From Streptomyces profundus (lineage in GTDB: Bacteria; Actinomycetota; Actinomycetes; Streptomycetales; Streptomycetaceae), in assembly GCF_020740535.1 (NCBI RefSeq), contig NZ_CP082362.1:7251501-7315500 (forward strand): a DNA stretch of 64,000 nt, read 5' to 3'. How positions within the stretch are numbered: the stretch's first letter is position 1; every line of letters starts with the position of its first letter. The position numbers and the translations under genes were made by a program. Below, piece after piece: positions 15,335 to 23,127 of this stretch. Under the pieces are notes generated by a model. The model saw only the letters and a list, made by a program, of their open reading frames with translations, had not been told where the DNA came from and made no database searches.

Positions 15335-16231
15335 TCAGCCGGCCGTGACCCCCAGGGGCACGAGCACCTCGTGCAGCGCGGCTCGGGTCGGGGAGTCGAG
15401 CGGGCGGGCGGGGGAGCGGACGGTGGCGTCGGCGATGAGCTTCCGGGCGAGCAGGACCTCCTTGTGTATCGCCCAGGCCCAGCCCTGCTGGAGCCCGTGC
15501 AGGATCAGGGGCAGCAGCCGGGCGAAGCCCTCCCTGGCCGCCCCGCGCTGCCCGGCGGCCCAGTCGTCGAGCACCGGACGCAGCAGGTCGGGGAACTCGC
15601 AGGCGGGCATGGTGCCGATGGCGCCGCGCGCGTACTCGTCGAGGCAGAACTGGGCGTTCAGGCCGCCCAGCACCGCGAAGTCGGCGCCGGCCGCCGTGTC
15701 GACCACGGCGGTCACCTTGGCCGGCGTCGGCGGCGCCTCGACCTTGACCGAGGTCACGTTCGGCAGCGTGCTCAACTCGGCCAGCGTCGCGGGAGCCATG
15801 GTCACGCCGGTGACCCCGGGGGCGTCCTGCACCATCACCTCGCACTCCGTGGCGACCGCGACCTCCGCGTAGAAGTCGAGGAGCTGCGCGGGGGTCGGCT
15901 TGACCATGTACGGCGGCAGCACCATCAGCGCGGCGGCGCCGTCGTCGGCCGCCGCCCTGGCCTGTTCCACCGCCGTGACCGTGGAGGTCGCGTTGACCCC
16001 GGCCACCACGGGGACCGCGCCCGCCGCGACGTCGACGACCTCGCGCAGCACGCGGGCCCGTTCCTCGGCGGTGAGCGCGAAGGTCTCGCTCGCCATACCG
16101 GAGACCGCGAGACCGTCGACGCCGCTGCTGAGGTTGAACTCCACCACGCGGCGCAACGAGGGGAGGTCGAGGGATCCGTCCGAGGCGAAGGGGGTGGCCA
16201 GGATCGGTGCGAGCCCGTGGACGAGGGGCAT
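15335..16231 (-). CDS. DHDPS/NAL-family aldolase or synthase
   Basis: 298 residues of the (beta/alpha)8 class I aldolase family. The Schiff-base Lys163 is in NVTSVKVEA. The usual catalytic Tyr in the YNxP motif is replaced: the matching segment is MVQDAPGVTG, and the GTTGE loop reads GMASET. A true dihydrodipicolinate synthase is therefore unlikely. The gene follows the dehydratase gene by 7 bases, so it probably acts on the 2-keto-3-deoxy acid made there, either cleaving it or dehydrating/decarboxylating it (as KDG dehydratase-type members do). Family sure, reaction unsure. Confidence 0.8.
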   Translation of the reverse strand: MPLVHGLAPILATPFASDGSLDLPSLRRVVEFNLSSGVDGLAVSGMASETFALTAEERARVLREVVDVAAGAVPVVAGVNATSTVTAVEQARAAADDGAAALMVLPPYMVKPTPAQLLDFYAEVAVATECEVMVQDAPGVTGVTMAPATLAELSTLPNVTSVKVEAPPTPAKVTAVVDTAAGADFAVLGGLNAQFCLDEYARGAIGTMPACEFPDLLRPVLDDWAAGQRGAAREGFARLLPLILHGLQQGWAWAIHKEVLLARKLIADATVRSPARPLDSPTRAALHEVLVPLGVTAG

Positions 16232-16238
16232 GGGGAGA

Positions 16239-17399
16239 TCAGTCCTTTCCGGCGAGGTCGCGGACGACCTGCTCGTCTACGTCGATGCCGAGGCCCGGCC
16301 CGGCGGGGAGGGGGAAGTGGTCGGGGTGGACCGCGAGCGGGGTGCGCAGCACGCGCTGGCCCACCTCGGTCGAGGTCGGCTGGTACTCGAAGACCAGCAG
16401 GTCCTCGACGGCCGCCGCCACATGCAGCCCGGCGGCCACCGAGACGCCGAGCCCGACGGAGTGGTGCGGCGCCACCGGGACATGGGACGCCGCGCACAGC
16501 TCGGCGATCGCCATCGCCTCGGTGATGCCGGTGCGGGCCACGTCCGGCTGGGCGATCTCCAGCGCGCGACCCCGCAGCCAGCGGGCGAACTCGTAGCGGT
16601 TGCGCAGGGTCTCGCCCACCGCCAGGGGCAGCGCTGAGCGCTCGCCGAGGTGGCGGTGGCCCTCCTCGTCCTCGGGGGCCAGCGGCGCCTCAAGGAACCA
16701 GCAGCCACGGTCGGCCAGCCCGGCGGCGAGCCGCCGGGCCTCGGCCTGGCCGTAGGCCCAGTGCGCGTCCACGGCGACCCGCAGCGCGGGCGCGGCGGCC
16801 CGGACGGCGTCCACCGTGGCCAGGTCGGCCTCGACGCCGTGGCCGAGGTGGAGCTTGACGGCGCCGGCGCCCCGGCCCGCCCAGTCGGCGGCGAGGTGGG
16901 CCCGCTCCTCGTCGGTGGCCCGCGGCAGCCCCGAGACATAGGTCGGCAGCCGCTCCCGGAACGCCCCGCCGAGCAGGGCGGCGACGGGCGCGCCGCGCAG
17001 CCGTCCGGCCAGGTCCCACAGCGCGATGTCCACGGCCGCCAGCGCGTCGGCCTGATGGCCCACCAGGTGCCCGCGCTCGCGCATCAGGTTCCGCAGCAGG
17101 GCCCAGGCCGGACGCGGCGCGAGCGCGTCCCGGCCCAGCAGGACGGGAGCGAGCAGCAGGTCGACGATGTCCGCCGGCACCTCGGGCGCGACCGGCGCCA
17201 GCGCCTCGCCCCACCCCGCGGTGCCGTCCTCGGCTGTCACCTTCACCAGCAGGGTCTCGAACCGGCGCGAGTACAGGCTCCGCCAGGGCGCGCGCACCTG
17301 GTAGCCCGCCGGCACCTCGCTGCCGTCCGGCAGGGCGCCGAGGTAGGGCTCGTGATGGAAGACCTTGAGGACGAACGTCTCGACCGAGGCGATCTGCAT
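16239..17399 (-). CDS. Mandelate racemase/enolase-superfamily sugar-acid dehydratase
   Basis: 386 residues if started at ATG 17399; starts at 17411 or 17432 remain possible since no ribosome site is decisive. Counting from 17399, the barrel has a K-x-H motif (Lys182, His184), metal ligands Asp211, Glu237 and Glu263, and the acid/base pair Asp286 (AQPD) with His312 (APHH). This His-type active site is that of sugar-acid dehydratases in the superfamily. Neighbouring aldolase and KDG kinase genes point to production of a 2-keto-3-deoxy sugar acid from an aldonate or uronate-derived acid; the exact sugar cannot be read. It is divergent from the IclR gene, across an operator-like dyad. Confidence 0.87.
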   Translation of the reverse strand: MQIASVETFVLKVFHHEPYLGALPDGSEVPAGYQVRAPWRSLYSRRFETLLVKVTAEDGTAGWGEALAPVAPEVPADIVDLLLAPVLLGRDALAPRPAWALLRNLMRERGHLVGHQADALAAVDIALWDLAGRLRGAPVAALLGGAFRERLPTYVSGLPRATDEERAHLAADWAGRGAGAVKLHLGHGVEADLATVDAVRAAAPALRVAVDAHWAYGQAEARRLAAGLADRGCWFLEAPLAPEDEEGHRHLGERSALPLAVGETLRNRYEFARWLRGRALEIAQPDVARTGITEAMAIAELCAASHVPVAPHHSVGLGVSVAAGLHVAAAVEDLLVFEYQPTSTEVGQRVLRTPLAVHPDHFPLPAGPGLGIDVDEQVVRDLAGKD

Positions 17400-17427
17400 G
17401 CCCGCATCCATTCTTCGGTTGAACTCT

Positions 17428-17452
17428 TGCATTGAGCGGATAGCTTAATGCA
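17428..17452. promoter_or_regulatory. Candidate IclR operator in the divergent promoter
   Basis: TGCATTGAGC and GCTTAATGCA form a 10-5-10 inverted repeat with 9 of 10 matching positions. It lies between the dehydratase start (17399) and the IclR start (17499). One site could control both directions. Confidence 0.6.
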
Positions 17453-17498
17453 GTATCCATCGCGTATCGCAAGTGTTTCGGATGTAGGAGAGCTGGTC

Positions 17499-18338
17499 AT
17501 GGGTGCTGAGCAGGGCACGAGCACAAACCAGAGCGTGGAGCGCGCGGCGGCCGTCCTCGCGGCGTTCCACGACGGGCGCCCGCTCCGGGTCGCCGACGTC
17601 TCCTCCCGGGCGGGGCTCGGCCAGTCCACGACGTCCCGCATGCTGGCGACGCTCGAATCCCTCGAATACGTGGAGCGCGACGCCGACTCCGGTCTCTACC
17701 GGCTCGGCACCGGACTGATCACCCTGGCCGGGTCGGCGCTCAACCAGCATCCGGTCTACCGTGCCTCCCGGCGACACGCCCAGGAGGCCGCCGCGCAGCT
17801 CGGGCTCGGCGTCAACGTGTCCGTCCTGCACCGCGGCACCGTCTTCTACCTCGCCAACTACGAGGGGGCGCTCGCCCCGAAGTCGATGACGCTGGCCGGA
17901 CAGCGCAACGCCCTGCACGCCACCGGCATGGGCAAGTGCCTGCTGGTGGGCACCACCCGGGACCAGCGGCGCGCGATGCTCCCCGAGCTGCCGAGGTTCA
18001 CCGGCAGGACCGTCGGCAGCCACGAGGGGCTCGACGCGCAGATCGAGCTGGTCGTCGAACGCGGGTACGCCACCGAGGTCGAGGAGCTCGCCCTGGGCCG
18101 CGCCTGCGTGGCGGCGCCGATCCGTGACGCCGCAGGGGAGGTCGTCGCGGCCATCTCGATCTCGGGCGCGCTGTCGGCCATCGACCTCGACAACCGCGAG
18201 GGCGAGCTGGCGGGGCGTGTGATCGAGACGGCCGACGAGGTGAGCACGGCACTGGGCTACGCCGGCCCCACCGTGCACCCCCACCACGCCGGCCAGGACA
18301 CCGCCCCCTCCCGCACCTCGGGCGGTGTCGCCCGATGA
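17499..18338 (+). CDS. IclR-family transcriptional regulator
   Basis: 279 residues from ATG 17499 (TAGGAGAGCTGGTC ahead); an upstream in-frame ATG at 17448 lies inside the operator dyad and lacks such a site. The N-terminal winged helix (about residues 8-70, SVERAAAVLAAFHDGRPLRVADVSSRAGLGQSTTSRMLATL) is followed by the IclR effector-binding domain (HATGMGKCLLV, RGYATEVEELALGRACVAAPI, AISISGALSAID). Such proteins usually sense a sugar acid or its keto-deoxy product. Its TGA overlaps the start of the importer lipoprotein gene, so regulator and importer share one transcript and the locus is self-controlled. Confidence 0.93.
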   Translation: MGAEQGTSTNQSVERAAAVLAAFHDGRPLRVADVSSRAGLGQSTTSRMLATLESLEYVERDADSGLYRLGTGLITLAGSALNQHPVYRASRRHAQEAAAQLGLGVNVSVLHRGTVFYLANYEGALAPKSMTLAGQRNALHATGMGKCLLVGTTRDQRRAMLPELPRFTGRTVGSHEGLDAQIELVVERGYATEVEELALGRACVAAPIRDAAGEVVAAISISGALSAIDLDNREGELAGRVIETADEVSTALGYAGPTVHPHHAGQDTAPSRTSGGVAR

Positions 18339-19621
18339 GCGCGGCGCGCAACCGCCCCACGGGACCTTCCCGGCGGCGCGTCCTCTCGCTCGGCCTCGCG
18401 GCCACCGCCGGCGCCGCGCTCTCCGCCTGTGGCTCGCGCGGCGGGTCCGGCGACGGGAGGACCGTGCTGGAGTTCCCCTCCTGGCAGGCCGCCGAGGGAA
18501 CGTTCGCCGTGTGGTGGCGAGAGTTGATCGCCGAGTTCGAACGGACCCACCCCGAGGTGCGGGTGGACTTCTACTCGCTGCCGTTCGACAGCTATGTCGA
18601 CCAGCTCACCATCAGGTTCGCCGCCAACGACCGCCCGGAGATCGTGCACCTGCCGGCGCGCAACGCCGCGGAGTTCGCCGGCCGTGGCTGGCTGGCGTCG
18701 CTGGAGGACCGCCTGCGGTCCACCGACATCCAGGACACCTGGACGCCGTTGCAGGAGGAGATGGAACTGGACGGCGAGGACCACGGCGTCCTGCTGCTCG
18801 GCTACGGCTACAACCTCTACTACAACCGGCGGTTGCTCGAATCCGTCGGGGCCGGGGTCCCGACCACCCCGGAGGAGATGATCGCCGCCGCCGAGGCGAT
18901 CACGGGCGACGGGATCTACGGGTTCGGCGCCACGACGGCCGCCAACCCCGACAACTACACCGAACTCGCCGCCTTCGTCGTCGGCAGCGGCGCCGCACTC
19001 TCCACCGACGACGGCGCGTTCACCGCCGACAGCGACGCGACGATCGCCGGCCTCGACCTCTACCGCCGCGCCCTCGCCCAAGCGCCGCAGGGCATCCAGT
19101 CCCAGCAGCGCAATGAGCTCTACCTCACGGGGAAGGTCGCGATGCTCCTGGAGGGCCCGTTCTTCCTCAACGAGCTGGGCGGCGCAGGCGACGCCGTGCG
19201 CCCCCATCTCGACGTCGCCCGCGCACCGTTCCCGCAGGTCCCCGGCGGCGTCTCGAACAGCATCCACATGCCGGCCGGCATCGACCCCGACAAGGCGGCG
19301 GCCGTCTGGGACCTCATCGCGCTGGCCTGCTCACCGGAGTGGCAGCGCCGCTACACCGAGGTGACCACCAACCCGGCGCCCCGGGCCGACTCGGTCACCG
19401 CCGAGGCCGTCGCCGAGACGCCACAGCTCGAACTCTTCCAGCAACTCGCGGACGAGGCCGAGTCGATCTTCCCTGGCCACCAGGAACACCGCGAACGGTT
19501 CGGCCGGATCAGCGACATCGTGTCGGCCGCCGCCACGGCCCTGATCACCACCAACGATGCGACCGCGTCGATCGCCGCCCACCTCCAGGGCGAACTCGAG
19601 CAGGCCATGGAGTCCCGATGA
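18335..19621 (+). CDS. Extracellular sugar-binding lipoprotein (ABC importer)
   Basis: 428 residues. The N-terminus SRRRVLSLGLAATAGAALSACGS combines a twin-Arg motif with a lipobox (LSAC), so it is probably Tat-exported and lipid-anchored. The body is a family 1 solute-binding protein (FPSWQAAEGTFAVWWRELIAEFERTHPEV near the start, VAMLLEGPFFLNELG later). It delivers sugar or sugar acid to the two permeases that follow. ATGA overlap with the IclR stop and with the next permease start. No ATPase gene is present here; Streptomyces importers of this class commonly share MsiK. Confidence 0.9.
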   Translation: MSAARNRPTGPSRRRVLSLGLAATAGAALSACGSRGGSGDGRTVLEFPSWQAAEGTFAVWWRELIAEFERTHPEVRVDFYSLPFDSYVDQLTIRFAANDRPEIVHLPARNAAEFAGRGWLASLEDRLRSTDIQDTWTPLQEEMELDGEDHGVLLLGYGYNLYYNRRLLESVGAGVPTTPEEMIAAAEAITGDGIYGFGATTAANPDNYTELAAFVVGSGAALSTDDGAFTADSDATIAGLDLYRRALAQAPQGIQSQQRNELYLTGKVAMLLEGPFFLNELGGAGDAVRPHLDVARAPFPQVPGGVSNSIHMPAGIDPDKAAAVWDLIALACSPEWQRRYTEVTTNPAPRADSVTAEAVAETPQLELFQQLADEAESIFPGHQEHRERFGRISDIVSAAATALITTNDATASIAAHLQGELEQAMESR

Positions 19622-20568
19622 CCACGAAACCGCGGCCGAAGTCCGCCACCCCGCCGCCGACCCAGTCCTCGCCCGCGCTGCGGCGCGAGCACCGACGCCG
19701 CAGCGTCTTCGCGTATCTGACGCTCTCGCCCACCCTCGCCATCGTCGGTCTGCTGATGGCCTACCCGCTCTATGTGGCGATCGACCTCAGCCTCCGTGGT
19801 GGCCAGATCTCCGATCTGCTCAACCTGGAGCAGAACCCGCTCACCTTCGACAACTACGGCGATGTCCTCACCGACCCCGGCCTGGTCAGCGACATCGTGC
19901 GGTCGATGGTCTACACCCTCGGCGTCGTGCTCCCCGCCTTCGCCATCGGCCTGGGCCTCGCCGTCCTGCTCAACAAGGCGTTCCCCGGACGCCGGATCAT
20001 CCGGCCCCTGGTCCTGCTGCCGTGGGCGGTCCCAGGAGTGGTGGTGAGCGCGGCGTTCAGCTGGATGCTCGACGCCTCCTACGGCGTCGTGAACTACCTG
20101 CTGCGCACGGTCGGCATCATCGACAGCAACGTCGCCTGGCTCGTCGACTCCAACACCGCCATGTTCGCCGTGATCCTGCCGACGATCTGGAAGTACTACC
20201 CGTTCTTCGTCCTGATCCTGCTGGCCCAGCTCCAGTCGGTGCCTGGCGAGCTCTACGAGGCCGCGCGGATGGACGGCGCCTCGCCGCTGCGGCAGTTCGC
20301 CCATGTCACCTGGCCGGCGGTCCGCACGGCCTCCGCCCTGGCCATCGTGATCACCGGCATCGGTGTCTTCCGCGAGTTCGACTTCATCTTCCCGCTCACC
20401 GGCGGCGGCCCCAACGAAGCCACCCAGACGCTCGCCATCCGGATCTACAACGAGGCCTTCCAGTTCTTCGAGATGGGCGTCGCCGCCGCGCTCGGCATCG
20501 TGACCATGGCGATCTGCGGCGCCCTGCTGGCAGCCGCCGGCCGGGCCGTGCGCCGCGAGTTCGGCTGA
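19618..20568 (+). CDS. ABC sugar transporter permease, MalF/UgpA type
   Basis: 316 residues from ATG 19618. About six membrane spans start at VFAYLTLSPTLAIVGLLMAYPLYV. The coupling motif EAARMDGASPLRQFAHVTWP and the end LTGGGPNEATQTLAIRIYNEAF are typical of the first permease of family 1 sugar importers. It overlaps the binding protein gene by 4 bases and is followed 26 bases later by the second permease. Confidence 0.92.
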   Translation: MTTKPRPKSATPPPTQSSPALRREHRRRSVFAYLTLSPTLAIVGLLMAYPLYVAIDLSLRGGQISDLLNLEQNPLTFDNYGDVLTDPGLVSDIVRSMVYTLGVVLPAFAIGLGLAVLLNKAFPGRRIIRPLVLLPWAVPGVVVSAAFSWMLDASYGVVNYLLRTVGIIDSNVAWLVDSNTAMFAVILPTIWKYYPFFVLILLAQLQSVPGELYEAARMDGASPLRQFAHVTWPAVRTASALAIVITGIGVFREFDFIFPLTGGGPNEATQTLAIRIYNEAFQFFEMGVAAALGIVTMAICGALLAAAGRAVRREFG

Positions 20569-20594
20569 ACCGGCCCGTCACCACAGGAGCACCC

Positions 20595-21437
20595 ATGTCC
20601 ACCACACTCTCCCGCCCACGCCGGTGGTCCCTGCTCGCGCTGGCGATCGCGGTCACCTCCGTGCTGATGTTCCCCATCTACTGGATGATCATGACCTCGA
20701 TCGTCCCCTCCGAACGGCTGCTGGTCTCCGAACCACCGCTGGTCCCACCAGCCGACGCCACCTCGATCAGCGCCTACACCTCCGTGCTCAGCGATGTGCC
20801 CGTGCTGAAGTGGTTGTGGAACTCCACGGTCACCACCGTGGGCGCCGCCGTCATCTCCACGGTCGTCAGCACGTTGGGCGGCTACAGCCTCTCCCGCTTC
20901 CGCACCAAGGGGCAGCAGGCGATGGGCTTCACCCTGCTGTTCAGCCGGATGCTGCCGGGCACGCTGCTGATCATCCCGACCTTTGTGCTCTTCGCCAACT
21001 TCGGCATGGTCAACAACCTCTGGGCGGTCACCCTGGTCAACACCGCGGCCACCGTCCCGTTCACGACCTGGCTGATGAAGGGCTTCGTCGACGCCGTCCC
21101 GGTCGAGATCGAACAGGCCGCGATGATCGACGGATGCGGACGGCTCGGCGCGCTGTGGCGCGTGATCGTCCCGCTGCTCAAACCGGGCATCGCCGCGACG
21201 TTCACCTACGCGTCCATCCTCACCTGGGGCGACTTCCTCTTCGCCCGCACCCTCATGGGCAACCCGGACGGCTGGACCGTCACCGTCGGCATCGCCTCCT
21301 TCATCGGCGAGTTCAGCGTCGACTGGTCGGGACTGATGGCCGTCGGCCTGATCTCGATGCTGCCGATGGTCGTTCTCTTCCTGCTCCTCGAACCGTTCCT
21401 GACCAAGGGAATGACGACGGGATCGGTGAAGGGATGA
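20595..21437 (+). CDS. ABC sugar transporter permease, MalG/UgpE type
   Basis: 280 residues, ribosome site CAGGAG before ATG 20595. Motifs of the second permease class: NSTVTTVGAAVISTVVSTLGGYSLSRF, VPFTTWLMKGFVDAVPVEIEQAAMIDGCGRLGALWRVIVPLLKPGI. It forms the membrane channel with the preceding permease. The stop overlaps the start of the aldolase gene, which ties uptake directly to catabolism. Confidence 0.92.
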   Translation: MSTTLSRPRRWSLLALAIAVTSVLMFPIYWMIMTSIVPSERLLVSEPPLVPPADATSISAYTSVLSDVPVLKWLWNSTVTTVGAAVISTVVSTLGGYSLSRFRTKGQQAMGFTLLFSRMLPGTLLIIPTFVLFANFGMVNNLWAVTLVNTAATVPFTTWLMKGFVDAVPVEIEQAAMIDGCGRLGALWRVIVPLLKPGIAATFTYASILTWGDFLFARTLMGNPDGWTVTVGIASFIGEFSVDWSGLMAVGLISMLPMVVLFLLLEPFLTKGMTTGSVKG

Positions 21438-22093
21438 GCACCCGGCACCACACCGCCCCAGGGCCGGCGGGCGTCGTCGCCATCGTGCGGCTGAACACCG
21501 CCCCGCCGGACGGGATCCGCGCCGCCCTCGTGGCCGCCGGCGTCGAGGCGCTGGAAGTCACCCTCACCACCCCGGGGGCCGAGGCGGCCATCGCCCGGTG
21601 GCGGGAGTCGGGCACCGCCGCCTCGGTCGGCGCCGGCACCGTGCGCACTCCCGACGAGGCGCGCCGCGCGGTGCGGGCCGGCGCGCAGTTCCTGGTCACC
21701 CCGACCACCTCGGCCGCCGTGCTCGACACCGCGGGCGAGGCCGGCGTGCCCGTGCTCTGCGGCGCCCTGACCCCGACCGAGATCGACACGGCCTGGCAGC
21801 TCGGTGCCTCGGCCGTCAAGGTGTTCCCCGTCGACACGGTCGGTGGAGCGGCCTACGTCAGGGCCGTCCTGGCCCCGCTCCCGGACATCCCGCTGGTGCC
21901 GACCGGCGGCGTCGACGCCGCAGCCGCACGCGCGTACGCCGCGCTGGGCTGCCGCGCGGTCGGCGTGGGCGGCTTCCTCGTCTCCGAACGCCTCGCGGCG
22001 AACGGGGACTTCGACGGGCTGCACGCGCGCGCCGCCGAGCTGACCGCCGCCTGGCACGCCGGCCGCGCCGAGTACGCGGGGGAGACCCCGTGA
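21434..22093 (+). CDS. eda: KDPG/KHG aldolase family (2-dehydro-3-deoxy-phosphogluconate aldolase)
   Basis: 219 residues, normal for Eda. The Schiff-base Lys129 is in SAVKVFPVDTVGG and the general acid Glu41 in EALEVTLTTPG; the phosphate-binding end reads VPTGGVDAAAARAYAALGCRAVGVGG. It splits KDPG (or the galacto epimer) to pyruvate and glyceraldehyde 3-phosphate. It is coupled by overlaps to permease and kinase genes, and works after the kinase in an Entner-Doudoroff-like route. Confidence 0.9.
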   Translation: MSTRHHTAPGPAGVVAIVRLNTAPPDGIRAALVAAGVEALEVTLTTPGAEAAIARWRESGTAASVGAGTVRTPDEARRAVRAGAQFLVTPTTSAAVLDTAGEAGVPVLCGALTPTEIDTAWQLGASAVKVFPVDTVGGAAYVRAVLAPLPDIPLVPTGGVDAAAARAYAALGCRAVGVGGFLVSERLAANGDFDGLHARAAELTAAWHAGRAEYAGETP

Positions 22094-23079
22094 CCTGGCC
22101 GCCCCGGCCCGAACCGCTCGGCGCCCGACTCGATGTCGTCGGCGTCGGCGAGGCCATGCTGCTCCTCCAGGCGCCGCCCCCGTCGCCGATCGAGGACGCC
22201 CAGGCGCTGTCGGTCTCGGTCGCGGGGGCCGAGCTGAACGTGTGCGCCGCCGTCGCCCGGTTCGGCGGCCGGGCCGCGTTCCTGTCCGCGGTGGGGGCGG
22301 ACGCCCCCGGGCGCCGGGTACGGCGCGCCGTGCGGGACCTCGGCGTCGCCGACCCGCTGGTCCGCGAGGACCAGGCCCGCCCGACCGGCCTCTTCCTGCG
22401 GGAGACACCGGCCGACGGGCACCGCCGGGTGACCTACTACCGGGCCGGTTCGGCCGCCTCCGCCCTCGACGAGTCCGCCGCCGATCTCATCGACGGGGGC
22501 AACGCCCCACGCTCCGTGGTGGTTTCGGGCCTGACCGCGTCCCTCGGCCCCGGCCCGCGACGGCTGCTGGAACGGCTGGCCCGGCAGACGGCCGGCACCG
22601 GCACCGCTCTGGTGCTGGACGTCAACCTGCGCCCCGCCCTCGGCGTCGACGAGGCGCTGGCCACGATGCGGCGCATGCTCCCGCACGTCGACCTCCTGCT
22701 GCTGGGCGACGACGAGTCGGGGCCGCTGTTCGGCACCACGGATCCGGCGGACGTGCTGGCCACGGCCACGGCCGCCGGCGTCGGCGAGACGGTGCTCAAG
22801 GGCGGTGAACGCGGCTGCTGGCTGTGGGACGAGGGCCCGCGGCACGTCCCGGCCCACCCCACCCGGGTCCTCGACACCGTGGGCGCGGGCGACGCCTTCC
22901 TGGGCGCGTACCTCGCGGCGCGGCTGGCCGGCGCCCGCCCCCTCGCCGCCGCCGACCTGGGCGCCCGGACCGCCGCCGGGGTCGTCGCACACCCCGGCGA
23001 CACCGAGGGCCTCCCCGACCGGATCACCGCCCACCGCCTCCTCACCGCCGCCCTCGCGGGACCGGACGGTATCCGCTAG
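22090..23079 (+). CDS. kdgK: PfkB-family sugar kinase, probable 2-keto-3-deoxygluconate kinase
   Basis: 329 residues from GTG 22090 (GTGA overlap). PfkB features: GEAMLLLQAP near the start, GGAELNVCAAVARFGGRAAFLSAVG-like substrate region (AGAELNVCAAV), and the C-terminal DTVGAGDAFLGAYLAA with the catalytic Asp. KDG kinases share this form. With the dehydratase and Eda it gives: sugar acid to KDG-type acid, then phosphorylation, then cleavage. Another 2-keto-3-deoxy acid such as KDGal could be the real substrate. It is the last gene of the operon. Confidence 0.87.
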   Translation: MTWPPRPEPLGARLDVVGVGEAMLLLQAPPPSPIEDAQALSVSVAGAELNVCAAVARFGGRAAFLSAVGADAPGRRVRRAVRDLGVADPLVREDQARPTGLFLRETPADGHRRVTYYRAGSAASALDESAADLIDGGNAPRSVVVSGLTASLGPGPRRLLERLARQTAGTGTALVLDVNLRPALGVDEALATMRRMLPHVDLLLLGDDESGPLFGTTDPADVLATATAAGVGETVLKGGERGCWLWDEGPRHVPAHPTRVLDTVGAGDAFLGAYLAARLAGARPLAAADLGARTAAGVVAHPGDTEGLPDRITAHRLLTAALAGPDGIR

Positions 23080-23127
23080 CCGTACGCGCCTCGGGGCCGG
23101 TGCGCGCTTCTGGATAGGCTCGGCGGC

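Noticed and set aside
15335..16231. Calling this gene dapA (dihydrodipicolinate synthase)
   Set aside because: The catalytic Tyr motif is replaced by MVQDAP and the gene sits in a sugar-acid locus.
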